The notes: generated by a model not told the origin, from the sequence alone. Shown: positions 32,814 to 46,204, counted from the stretch's first letter. The stretch: 64,000 nucleotides of DNA from Lentinula raphanica (GCA_027919835.1 JANVFP010000005.1:930001-994000), one strand, 5' to 3'. Translations and numbers: made by a program.

Positions 32814-33526
32814 AGCTGTTGACCGTAAAAAGCACACGTCTGAGTACTCGTCCAGTCAGCAGAACTAGTGAGATACGCAGGCGGTCGTATATATAGCAAG
32901 GTTCTGACTCCTGAGACGCCGTGAACATGGATGGAAAACGAGTCCAAAATTGACTGGTAATTCAATCCCATCAAAGAAGCCGGATGAACACTTTTCCTGT
33001 CTGCAACTGCGGTGGCGATGTGATGGAGGAACGTATTGGACAGAATTATCCAATATGTTGCTCGAGGTCCTGGCAGGAGGTTGTGTGGTTGTGGAGGGTT
33101 GTGGAGGGAAAGTTAGGGAATTTGGAAAGATAGATCCATTAAGCGCTCGTTCTCAACTTCAACAACGACCATTGATGATTTCTGTCAACTTTCCGTCAGC
33201 TAAACGCAATAAACCACAGTGATATCCTTGCCTCGAGTCTGCCTCTTATCTGTAACTCGGCGTGTGCTTCAGCGTTCCTAATGAGGTGGAATGGTAATGA
33301 TGATGGCCAGGCTTGCCGGGTTTGAATTCCTCTTCATCATTTCATTACTCTGATCAGAACCTCTACAACCATTCATTTGTGCCGCGCAGCCTCTGGAGGT
33401 GAAACGTCTAGGTAGAAACCAGGATTGGTCAATTACATACCAGGAGGTGCGTTGAGGACCCACAATAGTAAACACTATAATGACACCGTACAAAGTTTGC
33501 AGGATTTATTTTGTTCATAGTCCGAG
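32814..33526. other. Intergenic between divergent genes
   Basis: Holds probable promoter DNA for the permease relic and the Ser/Thr-rich membrane protein. A GGTTGTG(T/G)... microrepeat is at about 33081-33110. No gene seen. Confidence 0.5.
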
Positions 33527-34414
33527 ATGACGACAACCACGAGCTTTGATTCGACAAGTTCAAGCACTTTTCTGACCTCAACATCTACGCTTGTAACTTC
33601 CACCTCATCCTCTATCTCCTCTGTCTCTTCATTCTCCTCATCCTCCTCATTCTCCAGTCTTGTTTCATCCGTTTCTTCGAGTCCAAGTGCCAGTATGTCC
33701 TTCAAAAAGCCTTCCTTTTGATCTCTACAACCGCTCATATACCCCTAGTCATCTCTACCATCGTAGCCAGTCAGACTGCAACTGCAACAGACACGAATCC
33801 CAGCTCTTCTGGAACATCTAGCTCTCATCATGAACTTTCTCCTGGCACTATCGCAGGTGTGGTCATAGGAGGGCTACTCGCTGGTTTCGTAGTAGGAGGG
33901 TGCATCGTCGCCTTCATCCTCGTCGTCCAACGAAGACTGCGGCAACGAAGGTCCGCTGTGAGAACGCAGCCGGAAGAACGCCTCATGCATCTAGGTGTGA
34001 TTAGTTTAGCCTTTTCCCGAAGTACGTACTCACAAATCGAAAACCTCTCTAACAGAGCGCATGCGCGGGGAAACGGCGCCGCCGTTACGAGAAACTTTCG
34101 CGATACAGAGTCTCCCTCCATCCAAGAATATCCGAGTGCTCAACTGGCTGGCGCGTACGCGTAATGCTGGCCCCCCTAGCGTGGCACAGCGTACGATGAG
34201 CGAGAGGAGTGCTCGTGAAGACCATCGTAGTGCAACATCGATTCCCCTCCCGGATTACACCAGTCAGAGTCATTATTCTCAGCCTAGTGTCGAGCCGCAT
34301 AGATCAAACACTCAACGAAGTAGTTCTACAACTGTGGTGCGCCCCACCCAGTCAAATTCTCGGACATCTTTCGTTGCAATGGACAATGGAACATCAGATA
34401 ATGAACGGACATGA
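33527..34414 (+). CDS. Ser/Thr-rich single-pass membrane protein (sensor- or mucin-like)
   Basis: Three exons. Exon 1 starts MTTTTSFDSTSSSTFLTS and is almost wholly Ser/Thr, expected to be heavily O-glycosylated outside the cell. A GTATGT...CCCTAG intron joins SPSA to IISTIVASQTATATDTNPSS. A juxtamembrane segment (HHELSPGTIAGVVIGG) leads to one transmembrane helix, about LLAGFVVGGCIVAFILVV, followed by basic RRLRQRR, placing the C end inside. After a second intron (GTGTGA...AACAG) the tail reads ERMRGETAPPLRETFAIQSL to the stop at 34414; it is Ser-rich with PLPDY. No classical signal peptide is seen, so the helix may act as signal anchor, or an upstream exon is missed. The layout resembles fungal cell-wall stress sensors (Mid2/Wsc style) and SKG6-type proteins, but no specific domain is identified. 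Confidence 0.7.
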
Positions 34415-35162
34415 TATGCTGTTTTTTTGTCGTTATCCATACTTATTTATCAGTATCCTGGACGGTTTATATCTAGTGAACCTTCTTGAAGCTGTTCAAG
34501 CCTCAAAACTCTTTCGTTACATCCTTTTGCGCTTGTCTGTCACTGCATGCCAGTGTCTATCTATGTCCTCCTTCTCGTAAGAAACGCAAACTATACGATG
34601 TACCTCGGGATCAACGAAAGCAAGGTAAAGGCAGGAAGTCTTCCCTACCCACTGCCAGTCCTGCTTTCCTAGCCTAGTGAGTGTTGACCTCTGACCGCGA
34701 AGCTCGTTTAATCTCAAACTTTTGATTCTATGTTAGTCACGGTAGTTACTGTTAGCATTGGAAGTAGTACCGTAGATGGAGATGGCGAGTCCCGACGGAA
34801 AAAAATAGACCACTACTATCCAATTAGTCTCGCGAGCCAGAATTCTCGAGAGAGAAGATGAAGTCGTTCTCTCTGGGCTATCCAATTTTCATTACCGACT
34901 CTCACCGACTATACTCGTTGAACATTCAAGGCGAACAAGAGCCACTTTTTTTGAAAGCCATAACGGCCTTCTGGAGCGAAGAAGAGCTGGATATCTGAAG
35001 TGAGTTTCATGAGCTTCGAGACGATGGATTGAATGAGCAACACCAAAATGGTGGCGCAACGTGCTTTGAGTGACCGTTGAGGAATATCCGGGCCGTCTTA
35101 CCGTAATACGTCTCTTCTTGACCTCATCGTTCCTTGGTAACCCTTGAACGTTACACAAAGCT
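34415..35162. other. Intergenic; nothing identified
   Basis: 3' flank of the membrane protein and promoter region of the TMEM184-like gene. An AT-rich stretch with AAAAAAAT at about 34799-34806; no gene seen. Confidence 0.5.
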
Positions 35163-37621
35163 ATGTGGGGAGATGGTGCTGGATCTAGGCTGCCCATCCT
35201 GGTGCTCGTCTTAGCAGGACTATCGACTGTCACTGCTGTAGTGATCTCTGCTACCGGTATCTTTTTGCAGCTCAAAAACTACCGAAAACCATATCTACAA
35301 AGGTCTCATGAGTTACTCTTGCTTCATTCAATGAACTCATCCATTGATTATACAGAATGGTTGTTCGAATTATGGTCATGGTCCCCATCTATGCAGTCTC
35401 GTCCTTCATATCCTTATTCTCACTCGAAGCTGCGTTCTTCATTGATGCTGTCAGAGACATCTACGAAGTAAGCTATCTCACTCTTCAAAGTTAGACATCC
35501 ATTGATACTTTAATCAAGGCTTTCGTCATATACTGCTTCTTCGTGCTTCTGCTTTCATATCTTGGTGGAGAACGCTCTTTGTTGATATTACTCCATGGTC
35601 GTCCACCCAAAGACCCTCCGTTCCCGGTCAACTTGTTCAGGCGAGAGATAGACGTCAGTGATCCATATACATTTCTTTTCCTGAAGCGAGGGATTCTTCG
35701 TGCGTATCTATCTCGTCTATGTCTACCCATCGCTAACATTTGAGCAGAATATGTTCAGGTCAAACCCATACTAGCCATCGCCACCATGGTTCTCAAAGCC
35801 TGTGGAAAGTTCAACGAAGGAGACCTACGCGCTAATTCCGGCTACCTCTACGTCAGCATCATCTACAATGTCAGCATCTGTCTAAGTCTCTACTGCCTCG
35901 CTATGTTCTGGATATGCGTAAATGACGATCTCAAACCCTTTCGCCCAATGCCAAAGTTCCTTTGTGTAAAGGGAATACTATTTTTCTCTTTCTGGCAATC
36001 CATCGTCGTATCTATCATCGTTGCTGCTGGCATCATAAAGCGATTAGGTCCCTATACAGATCCTGAGAGTATCTCACTAGGACTTACCGACACACTCATA
36101 TGCGTGGAGATGCCCTTCTTCGCCGTTGCACACATCTTCGCCTTCTCTCATACCGATTTCATTGATCGGGACAAAACATTCATTGGTCGAATGCCTATAT
36201 CTTATGCGTTCCGGGACGCTTTTGGCATCAAAGACGTCGTAGAAGACACAAAGGCAACACTTCGCGGAGAAGGGATGGACTATAGAGAATTCGAGCCTTC
36301 TGAAGGCTTCATGCATCAGGGCTTGGGGAGAGAACGAAGGATCCGGGCTGGGTTGAGATATAGCAAAGGCGGTAAACGCAAATACTGGCTACCAACATTG
36401 AGCTCACCCGAACGCACCGGCCGTGTCGAGCGCAGTATCGACAGAGTAGTGCAGAAGGTAGCAGGAAGAGACCAGGCTGAGGACGTTCATGCACCCTTAC
36501 TACAAGGAGAGGAAGAGAACGTCGTTCATCTAGCCCCAGACATGATTGATGACAGCGACGAACTCGTTGATATCTGGTCTTCGTCGCGGGTTGGCGTTGA
36601 AGAAGGATTCGGCTTACCGTTTGGAGACCTCGACGAAGATGACGAAGCTCTCTTCGCACACTGCAAACGATATCTGTTCGGAGACTACAACTATCCATGC
36701 ATTGATGCGAGTACCGAGCTCGCCCGTGCGGCCATCTGGGACGAAGAAGAACGGATACTTCGGGATGAGCACGGGGCTTGGTTCTCTCCCATCCGGGGCG
36801 CAAAGGGGCTTGCCAGTAAACAGCAAAGACACGCTGCACCAGGGAGTTATGGTGCCGTTGGGACATCGCATCGTCCAAATGGGTATTTCATGGATTCCGG
36901 CGGTGTTCGAGAGGAAAGAATCATTGATATGGAGCTGGAAAGAGAAGAACGAAAGGTGCCAGATGCTGTGAAGATGCAGTGGTCGAGAAGTAAGAGCAAG
37001 ACCCAATCAAGGCCCTCGGGGTCGGGATCAAGCTCTCCTGGAGTAGGCAATCGCAACACGTCTCATTCTCCTCAAGTTCGAGCACGAGCGGAACGCGCTG
37101 GTCACAGTGCTACACCTAGTCCTTCAACGTCTTCAGGGAGTCCCGGGCTTCGTAGCCCACCTAATCCATTATCTCGAAGTAATTCCTCCTCAAATCACAA
37201 CATTGATAAATCTCGTTCCCCGCCTCTACCTCCAGATGCTGTGGATCTGGTAGTCGAAGCCGAGGACGATGATGACCCAAAGAGACGACTTCGGAAGGTT
37301 TACCGTCGCGGTTTCGTTGCGAAGGACAGCCAAGGCCGAGCAGAAGAACGGGGCGAGATCGAGGTCCAGGGACATGGTCGGGATCGAGTAGATGAAGGAG
37401 AGAGGATCGCTGAAGCTATAGAGGATGAGGGTGAACATCTCGAAAGTGCTGTCGAGCTTGTGGAGGGTGACAACGCTGAAGTGGAGATTGAGGTTGATCG
37501 GGATATTACAACGGGTGTTCCAGAGCAAGACCGTCAGGAGGTTGTTATCGCGAGGTCGACGACGCCTCCGGTGTATGCACGACCACGGTATGATTTGGAC
37601 GACGATAATCCTTGGGCTTAA
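35163..37621 (+). CDS. TMEM184/DUF300 (Ost-alpha-like) membrane protein
   Basis: Seven-helix membrane protein of the DUF300 family, related to organic solute transporter alpha; fungal roles are largely unknown, with vacuole or plasma membrane proposed for relatives. Exons join as MWGDGAGSRLPILVLVLAG...NYRKPYLQR, then MVVRIMVMVPIYAVSSFISL, AFVIYCFFVLLLSYLGGERS, and YVQVKPILAIATMVLKACGK, a long last exon to the stop at 37621. The family signature blocks are present: VPIYAVSSFISLFS, YCFFVLLLSYLGGER, QVKPILAIATMVLK, and FWQSIVVSIIVAAG. After the helices a cytosolic tail of about 440 residues is acidic and Ser/Pro-rich and ends DLDDDNPWA, a typical length for basidiomycete members. ATG at 35163 gives a short lumenal N end before helix 1. 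Confidence 0.9.
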
Positions 37622-37912
37622 AATTGAAGGGCTCTTCTGGATTATGATGATCATGACGATTTTTTTTACCAGACAAGAGGTTTTAGTTTGTATTTTTATG
37701 CTCTTCATTAGTTGTACCGTCTCATACGGTTTGTACGTTGAATAAGTTATTACACACTATCTGTTCGCTATCTGTTTTCAATGGAATGTTAGGACAATCA
37801 AATCATTGTTGTTGAAAGTTGAAACATTGTACACGTCGCTATAGCCTATAGAAATGTAATAGAAAGTCACACATCGGCGCTGTCATGAATTTCGAGCCTG
37901 AAGCGCTCAAGC

Positions 37913-40095
37913 TCAAGACCTTGTCCTCGTAGTAATCCCCTTCTGCGTCTCTGCAACTTTGACCTGATTCCTTGCAACTTGCTTAGTACGCCTGATATTC
38001 TCCTTTCCTTTCGCCTTTGGAATCGGTGGTGGAGGTCGGAAATGTTGTACTGGAGGCCGAGACCTATGACAAACCTTCTCAATCTCCTTTGTCAGTGGGA
38101 TCGCAGAGGGATTCGGCACGGACTTGCGACTTTGAGCGGGATCAGTCGCAGTCCTGGGGTGCCTACTGGTGGTTTTCAGTATCGAGATCGGCGCGGACGG
38201 GGGAATACGAGTAGACGGTTTTGTGTTGGTCGCTTTGATTCGAGTCGACGAGGGAGGAATTGTACCAGTGTTTTCAGTGTTTGTGCAACGTGGAGTTGAA
38301 ATCTTGTTGATTGGTTTGGGAGTAGAAGTGTTCGTCGATTGGGAAGGAGCAGTAGTGACCGGAAGTGAGTTTCCTTGATCATTCTTCGCGGAGCTTTTTT
38401 GTAGAATCTTATTACTAGGAGGGTCTTTCCTTCGTGTTGTTGGCGATTTAGGCAACGTCGCAACATTCGCAGTCGTACGTTTCTTTCCACTATTTTCTTT
38501 GCTATCCAATTTTGACGGTGGGGATCGTTCCTTGGGGGTCTTGGTGGGCGACTCCGTATCGACAACTCTTGCGGTATATTTCGACTTCGACTTCGGTGAA
38601 AGGCTGAGTGAAAGACGCCGAGGGATCTTTGAAGTGAAATTGAGGCTTTGTAAGATGGAATTCCGTCTTCTTGAAGGAGTTTGAGTCTCCACGAACGTTA
38701 GAGCGGAGACGAAAACGAAGCCAGACTCGAGATCGTCGGGGTCGTCGGGACTGGAAGACGAGACTGTGTTTTGACCAGGTATGTTAGCAGAAGCTTCTTG
38801 ACAGACCGTATCAGTGGGGATGACTTCATCGATGCACTTATCGAGTCGAGCGCTACTCAGTTCAGTTGAGTTAACTGCGTCCTTCGCAATCGACAATGGC
38901 ACAGAACCAGTCGTCAAATGGCTCCCTGAAGATTGTGTACTGGGGAATGTGTCACCGGAGGAGGAACATATCAAAGAAGCCTGAAAATCATTAGATACTA
39001 TAGACATGGTATGCTAATCATGCTCACATTGACAGTGACGATACTTGCTGCAGCCGAAGCTGTTATCTGGTGTTTGACAGTTTGCGGGTTCGGAGGCATG
39101 AAAAGCGAGCTTGCATTCACGAACGAAGGTGCTTCTAAAGTTTCCACGGTGGCAGCCTGTTGGTCAGAGGCATTCTCGCAAGCCTGTGTGACGACAGTAC
39201 TTCTGAGGGGTAGCTCGCCATTTTTCAACTTGGCCCAGAGCACATCGACTGCTTTCTGCCGCTCTGCTGTAAGAACTTCCTGTACCTCCGACAGGGTAGA
39301 GCCAGAGGGGGTTATGACATCTTTGTGCTTCTCGTCCTCTTGTGCCGATGATTTCCAGTACCTGGCTAGATTCTTGGTTCTTCTGAGGTCCGATCTTGTC
39401 TTGAGGGTGATACTGAGCGCCGACATGTAGTGATCTTGAGAGCGGGGTCCGATTATTGAAGGTATCAAGGTAGACCAAGCACTATGTGGTGTCTCGGCAG
39501 CCTCTCGAATGGCTTCCACGATGGCATCCATGAAGATTGACCCTAAGGTTATGGCGCCTCGAGCCTGACGAAAGACAGTACCACAGACAGCCACGTCTAA
39601 AAGTATAACAAAAGATTTATCGAGACGATTGATGTTCTTAGACAAGAACGCAATCTCCTGCTCGGACGCGACGATAACAGCATTCAGCTTACTGATAGAA
39701 TTGTTGAGTGATGCTACGCGGGTGTTGTACGAGTAGAGTTCTTCAGACTCAAGGTCAGACTGAGCTTTGAGACGACCATGAGAAATTTGTAGTTGGGCGA
39801 TTTCTTTCTGTAGTTGGATGATACGTTGTTCCACGTAGAATATAGCGATGGATGGATTCTCGGAGGGTCCGGGAGCAAGAGCACCACCAGAGACCATAGC
39901 GCTGCCTTCCGAGGGCTGAGAATTCACATTTGGATATCTGGTATAATCTCCAAGTTGTTGAACCAAGTCGCCGAGAGAAAGAGAATGGGGGAAGTCCCGC
40001 GTTGGTTGTTGCATGGATAGCTCTGGGACAGCAGAATCAGATCTTGTGCGACGATGAATGAGATGAGAAAAACGCCGAAGAAGAAAGAATTTCAT
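37913..40095 (-). CDS. Coiled-coil protein with basic S/TP-rich tail and KEN box (unknown)
   Basis: Two exons: 40095 to about 39028, a 47-base intron (GTGAGC...TTTCAG), then on to the stop at 37913; about 710 residues. N-terminal part: MKFFLLRRFSHLIHRRTRSD, then a predicted coiled coil (VEQRIIQLQKEIAQLQISHG, later SISKLNAVIVASEQEIAFL). A helical region follows (TLGSIFMDAIVEAIREAAET, LSEVQEVLTAERQKAVDVLW). The second exon is disordered, basic and full of possible proline-directed kinase sites (SPTKTPKERSPP, LPKSPTTRRK) and contains KGKENIRRTK, a perfect KEN degradation box. This combination suggests a cell-cycle-regulated protein degraded by the anaphase-promoting complex, but no conserved domain is recognised and that role is inference. 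It is divergent with rse1, with 238 bases between starts. Confidence 0.7.
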
Positions 40096-40333
40096 AATAG
40101 GATCGCCAGCCAGCAGCGAGTGAAAGTGTAAAAGAAGAAGACCGGCGAGCGTTCAATCCATTGATTGTTACAGCTTTGACACTTGCCATTCTAGGCAATC
40201 AACCTTTTTCCTTCATTCCCTCATCTTCTGTGGTCTTTCGACTTTCTGCAACTCCAGTTGCATCGTCTTCGCTGGGACCCTTTATACTGGCAGAAAGCTT
40301 CATTGCTGCAATCTTGGCTGACCGTCCAACGCC

Positions 40334-43300
40334 ATGCATTTGTACAATCTCACCCTCCAACCTCCAACAGCCATTACGCAGGCCATAGTGGGCAATTTCT
40401 CTGGTATCAGACAGCAAGAGATTATTGCGTCGCATGGAACAAGGCTGGAGCTTTTGCGGCCAGATCCTCAGACCGGAAAAGTGGCTACAATACTTTCTAC
40501 GGATGTTTTTGGCTCGATACGTTCTTTGGCTGCTTTCCGGCTGACTGGTGGAACCAAGGGTGAGCTCACTCTGTACGTGTATGTGTCTTTTGTTATATCT
40601 GAATATTCTCCTCAGACTACGCAATAGTAGGATCCGACTCGGGTCGTATTGTCATCTTGGATTATGATCCCAAGACGAGCTCATTTGTCAAACTGCACCA
40701 AGAAACGTTTGGAAAATCCGGAGCACGAAGGATCGTTCCCGGACAATACCTTGCAGTAGATCCAAAAGGCCGTAGTGTGATGATCTCTGCCATGGAAAAG
40801 TCAAAACTGGTCTATATCCTGAACAGAGATGCTGCCGCCAACTTGACTATCTCTTCTCCACTTGAAGCCCACAAAAACGGTGCAATAATCCATCATATCG
40901 TCGGTCTTGATGTCGGTTTTGAAAATCCGACGTTCGCCGCGCTTGAAGTCGACTACACGGAATCTGACCAGGACCCAACAGGAGAGGCGTTCAAAAAGGC
41001 AGAGAAGATGCTCACTTACTACGAGCTCGATTTGGGGCTGAATCACGTTGTCAGAAAATGGAGCGAGCCCACAGACCCACGCGCGAATCTGCTGCTCCAG
41101 GTACCTGGAGGCCAATTAGCGTCTTCGGATCGTTTTGACGGACCTTCCGGCGTGCTCATATGTTGCGAGGACTACATCATCTATAGACACATGGACTCGC
41201 CCCAGCACCGTGTCCCAATTCCGCGCCGCAAACATCCCTTGGATAATAGGGATAGAGGAATGCTTATCGTTTCAGCTGTCATGCACAAAATGAAGGTCCG
41301 TGTGCTGTCCACTTGCTATTACTACGGCATCTGACTTGCTCTTACAGGGCGCTTTCTTCTTCCTGGTTCAAAATGAGGACGGTGATTTGTTCAAAGTCAC
41401 TATTGAACACGAAGACGAAGATGTGAAGGCCCTGAGAATCAAGTATTTTGATACTGTACCTGTTGCGTCCAGTCTCTGTATTCTCAAATCTGGTTTCCTT
41501 TTTGTTGCTTCTGAGTTTTCGAATCAGTGAGTTTAACGATCTCGTTCAGTGATTTCTCCAAACTGAATATCATCATCCACTAGTCATTTCTATCAATTCC
41601 AAAAACTTGGTGACGACGACGACGAGCCAGAATTCAGTTCGACTTCGTACCGCTCATTCGGCATGGAAAATCCTACAGCACCTCTACCACATGAATATTT
41701 CCGTCCTCGTGCCCTTGAGAATCTTGCACTTGCTGATGAGCTTGAATCCTTAGATCCTATACTGGATTCCAAAGTGCTGAATATATTCCCCAACTCTGAC
41801 ACCCCACAAATATTCGCGGCGTGTGGTCGTGGCTCGAGGAGTTCCCTGCGGACACTTCGGCATGGACTAGAGGTCGAAGAATCTGTTAGCTCGGATTTGC
41901 CTGGTATACCGAACGCGGTTTGGACGACGAAGAAGAAGGAAGACGGTGAGTATCTTCATTAGTTCAGCATTTTCATCTGTTTGACTGACCCATCCAGACC
42001 CATATGATTCGTACATCATCCTTTCCTTCGTCAACGGTACCCTGGTTCTTTCTATCGGTGAAACTATTGAAGAAGTTCAAGACACTGGATTCCTATCATC
42101 CGCTCGCACTCTGGCCGTTCAACAAATTGGCACTGATGCGCTCCTTCAGGTTCATCCAGAAGGTATCCGGCATGTTCTAGCCAATGGTCATGTTACGGAA
42201 TGGAAAGCACCACCGGGGAAGAGTATAGTCAATGCGACGACGAATAAGCGACAGGTCGTCGTTGCTCTTAGCTCAGCTGAACTGGTGTACTTTGAGTTGG
42301 ATCTAGAGGGTCAGCTGAATGAATATCAAGATAGGAAAGCCATGGGTAGTACGGTACTCGCGTTAAGCATAGCAGAAGTGCCGGAGGGCAGACAAAGGAC
42401 ACCATTCCTGGTGCGCTTCGATTCCTTACGATTGTGCAATGCAGAATTCTCAATGCTATCCTCTAGGCTGTTGGCTGTGAAGATCAAACCGTTCGAGTCA
42501 TCTCTTTGGATCCAGAGACGACGCTAGAGACCATCAGTCTTCAAGCGTTGACAGCACCACCTTCGTCGATCTGTATCGCAGAAATGCTCGATGCCAGTAT
42601 CAACAAGTCCCAACCCACTTTGTTTGTCAACATTGGTCTTCAAAACGGAGTGCTCTTACGGACGGTGCTGGACCCAACCAATGGTCAACTTACTGACACT
42701 CGTACCCGGTACTTTCCTTGTCCTTCATTCCACATAGCAGCCTGACATTGTTTCTAGTTTCCTAGGGTCAAGGCCTGTTAAGTTGATTCGCGTCCAGATA
42801 CAGCGCAGCCCGGCGATTCTCGCACTTTCATCACGGTCATGGTTGAACTACATGCATCAGAATCACATGTACTTCACGCCGTTGATCTTTGAAAGTTTTG
42901 ATTTTGCTTGGAGTTTCTCTGCAGAGCTCAGTCCCGAGGGTCTCATCGGAATCACCGGAAGCACATTGCGGTAGGATTCCTCGTTTCGATGAACACACCG
43001 CACGTACTGATCTTCTTCATCCCAGGATATTCCAAATACCCAAATTAGGCACTCAGTTGAAGCAAGATTCAATACCACTCTCGTATACTCCTCGAAAGTT
43101 CATTGCACATGGAAATTATTTCTATCTTGTTGAAGGTGACCATCGCGTGCTCGGTGAGCCTGCAGGAGAGAAGAAACTTGCCGAACTGGTGCGTTTTAGC
43201 TGACCTTCAGAAAAAGTCCCACTGACGTATTTATATCAGCGCCAGCAAGGCAAGAAAATCGACCAAGAGGTTATCGACCTCCCAATTGAAGTGTTCGGTC

Positions 43301-44564
43301 GACCAAAAGCTCCTGCCGGGACATGGGGGTCTGCCATCAGGATCATTGACCCTGTTAAGGTTTGTGCTATCTTACAAAATGCATTTGATATATACATACT
43401 CAACTCTTTCTTAGGCGGAGACGGTAGCTTATATTCCTCTAGATAGTAACGAGGCAGCTTTCTCGTTGGCGGTCGTTCCTTTTTCCGTCCGAGGTGGGGA
43501 ACTTCATTTAGTTGTTGGCACGGCAGCAGACACAACAGTGTCTCCGCGTTCCTGCTCGAGTGGCTTCCTGCGGACATACAAGTTCACGGATGATGGGAGA
43601 GGTTTAGAGCTACTTCATAAAGTGGGCGGTTTTCCTGCTGTCCTGAGAATGTATTTGTGCTCACATCTCGCTCTAGACCGAAACAGACGATGTGCCACTG
43701 GCACTTCTGGCCTTCCAAGGGAGACTTGCAGCAGGAGTAGGAAAGGCGCTCAGGATCTATGATATTGGGAAGAAAAAACTGCTACGAAAGGTTGAGAACA
43801 AGGTTCGCATCGAGATCAGATTTTCTTGAACACCCTTCGATTCGTTGACCTCAATCTAGACATTCACTTCACCCATCGTCTCACTCAATACCCAAGGGTC
43901 AAGGATCATAGTTGGCGAAATGCAGGAGTCGATCTCCTACGTCGCCTACAAAGCACCAGAAAACCGTCTACTCGTCTTCGCGGATGACTCTCAGTCGAGA
44001 TGGGTCAGTGCTGCCACAATGGTGGACTACAACACTGTAGCAATCGGAGACCGCTTCGGAAACGTCATCGTCAATCGGCTAGACCCTAAAGAGTCGGAAC
44101 AAGTTGATGAAGACCCTACTGGAGCTGGGATTTTGCACGAAAAAGGCATCTTGATGGGTGCCCCTCACAAGACAAAGATGATAGCGCACTTCCACGTCGG
44201 AGACCTCATCACCTCGATACACAAAGTGGCCATGGTCGCCGGTGGACGAGAGATCTTGCTGTATACTGGTCTCCATGGTACAGTGGGAATCCTCGTGCCA
44301 TTCGTGTCAAAAGAGGACGTCGATTTCATATCGACTCTGGAGCAGCATCTCCGGACGGAACAGAGTAGCCTGGTTGGGAGAGACCAGCTCAGTTGGAGAG
44401 GTTATTATACACCTGTGAAGGCGGTTGTGGATGGTGATCTTTGCGAGACATTTGCTCGTCTACCGGGTGCCAAGCAGAGCGCGATAGCTGGCGAACTTGA
44501 CCGGACGGTAGGTGAAGTTCTGAAGAAGCTTGAGCAATTGAGGGTTACGACGAGCGGGTTCTAG
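40334..44564 (+). CDS. rse1: Pre-mRNA splicing factor Rse1 (SF3b subunit 3)
   Basis: Large beta-propeller scaffold of the SF3b complex in U2 snRNP, needed for branch-site recognition in the nucleus. ATG 40334 opens [20 protein letters not shown]. Successive exons give [80 protein letters not shown] text and the C-terminal CPSF-A region ([52 protein letters not shown] text) to the stop TAG at 44562-44564. More than ten short introns are needed, and all keep frame; for example TPFL joins [20 protein letters not shown] across 42410-42470. Family length is about 1,200 residues and the gene fits that. No lesions seen. Confidence 0.95.
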
Positions 44565-44709
44565 AGTAAAAATAGTGAACTTTGTAACAAATGGAACAAT
44601 TGTGTTTCAACTCTTCCAATATGTACGTCTGAGATATACGGTGGCTCTCTCGCCAGATATATGGGAAGGTTGGTATAAAAGCATCTATAGCGTCGGTACA
44701 GAACAAGTT

Positions 44710-45375
44710 CTAGTTAAGGTTGTAACCGACGATACTCCTTCTACCAACCATCTCACCTATCTGTAATGCAGTAATCTCAGAAACGTCTGGGGACGGAAAA
44801 CGAAGACGCGTACCTTGAAGATTCCGTACGCCTCCAAAGCATAGATCCCTAGTTTTGCAACCTCCCCATTGCTGATAGCGTTCTGCCAGAACGCTTTTGA
44901 CGTGGCATTCGTCCACATTGTTCTATATGCTGAGCGGACGACGTCAATGGATGATGGAGGTGAAAGACTTTCGGCGCGGTAAACTTGTTTGGCAATTTCA
45001 CGGAAGACAGCAAAGTTGTAGAGGACCGGCTCCTTGTACCCTTGGTAAGGATGAAAGTCGGTTTACATTCCACAGCATAGAGGAACGCGAAAATGTTGAT
45101 GACTTACTTCCCATCAACTTTCCTGCTCTTTCTCCTAAAGGACCAGCAGATTTCATCGTACTAGCAAGGTATTTCCCAGCCGTCTCTCCTAGCGGCCCAG
45201 CAATCTTTTTCGCACTCTCGAAAGCCTTGGTGGCTGTCTGCTGCGTGCTTGAGAGGACTTCCTGAGCCTTTTTCTGAGCGGCATCTAGCTGTGGATTAGA
45301 GCCTGTAGATGCAAAACGAGTGGAGCACACGGCTCTGCTTCGAAAGGCAGGCCTTAGAGACGTAGGCCGTAGCAT
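44710..45375 (-). CDS. atp20: Mitochondrial F1Fo-ATP synthase subunit g
   Basis: Subunit g of the mitochondrial ATP synthase, an inner-membrane protein that helps form synthase dimers and cristae ridges. Start MLRPTSLRPAFRSRAVCSTR (45375) is a basic, Ser/Arg-rich mitochondrial presequence. An Ala/Lys/Ser helix follows (AQKKAQEVLSSTQQTATKAF, GPLGETAGKYLAS). Exon 1 ends KLMG, then an intron from GTAAGTCATC. Exon 2 has RYKEPVLYNFAVFREIAKQV, SAYRTMWTNATSKAFWQNA and GEVAKLGIYALEAYGIFK. Exon 3 is IGEMVGRRSIVGYNLN, stop at 44710; this holds the GxxxG-like membrane segment and conserved end. Another ATG at 45414 adds 13 non-family residues and is less likely. Tail-to-tail with rse1, 145 bases apart. 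Confidence 0.93.
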
Positions 45376-46204
45376 TGAGGTCGGTGGAGATGGGTGAGTA
45401 TGACAGACTTGCAAATTATTTCAAAGTAAAATTCCGTTACGGCCCGATATTTGAGCTTATTTGGCTCTGGAGCCTAGATCTCTGACTGACTGGCCAAACA
45501 TTCGCCGCTGGTCTGGTCGATGGTATGTACATAGATGCCTTCTTCTCGTGGAACACAGACGGTTAAACGAGGGTTTCCTGCTCAAAAAGAATCACTCAAG
45601 TTGAAAACAATACACGCTGTGTCAAATGCAAGATATCAGATAATAGATTCAATTTCCGAGGGGACAACCCCATTTCCTCACCGCGTCGTCAAAGGTCGTC
45701 AACCAGATCTTCCGTTTCACATAGAATTGAAGGTGCATCAGAGTCTAATCTGACTTGATACTGATACTGCTGCATCCTGTGCCACATCCCGCCACATCCC
45801 GCCCAACAATCATCCAGGGTGAACCTCTGATGAACGTATGTACTATGCGAGCGTAGTATTATGCGCCGGTGAGGTCAATTAGCTACATACAACCTCATAC
45901 AACTTGCGACAGGCTGCGACGGAATCCAGCGGAATCCGTAGACAATTCTGTGCATCATCACTTAATAAAGCTCATCCATTTTTTCTTTTCTTTCCCTTCC
46001 CTCAGTACTGCTGGTTCAGTCGTTCGAATCTTTCCAACTTAATCGTTTTGTTTTCTGCCACCTGCTCAAACTTCGTACCATCGTTGTAAGTAAATCGTAC
46101 TCTCGTCCCCGAGTGATCGCACTAACTAGTACATCTTCGAACCCAGGTTCTATCCAGTTCTACCGTGCTAGCTTCCGACTTTTCATACCCGCTCTACAAG
46201 CAAC
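45376..46204. other. Divergent promoter region
   Basis: Lies between the starts of the ATP synthase subunit g gene (minus) and the secretory protein gene (plus). A 10-base unit CCACATCCCG is repeated at about 45781-45802. It contains long pyrimidine tracts (about 45980-46010) typical of fungal promoters. A 72-codon frame at 45535 has no support. Confidence 0.5.

Noticed and set aside
33527..33721. Ser-rich frame as random low complexity
   Set aside because: It splices in frame to a clear transmembrane segment and tail, so it is kept as a gene.
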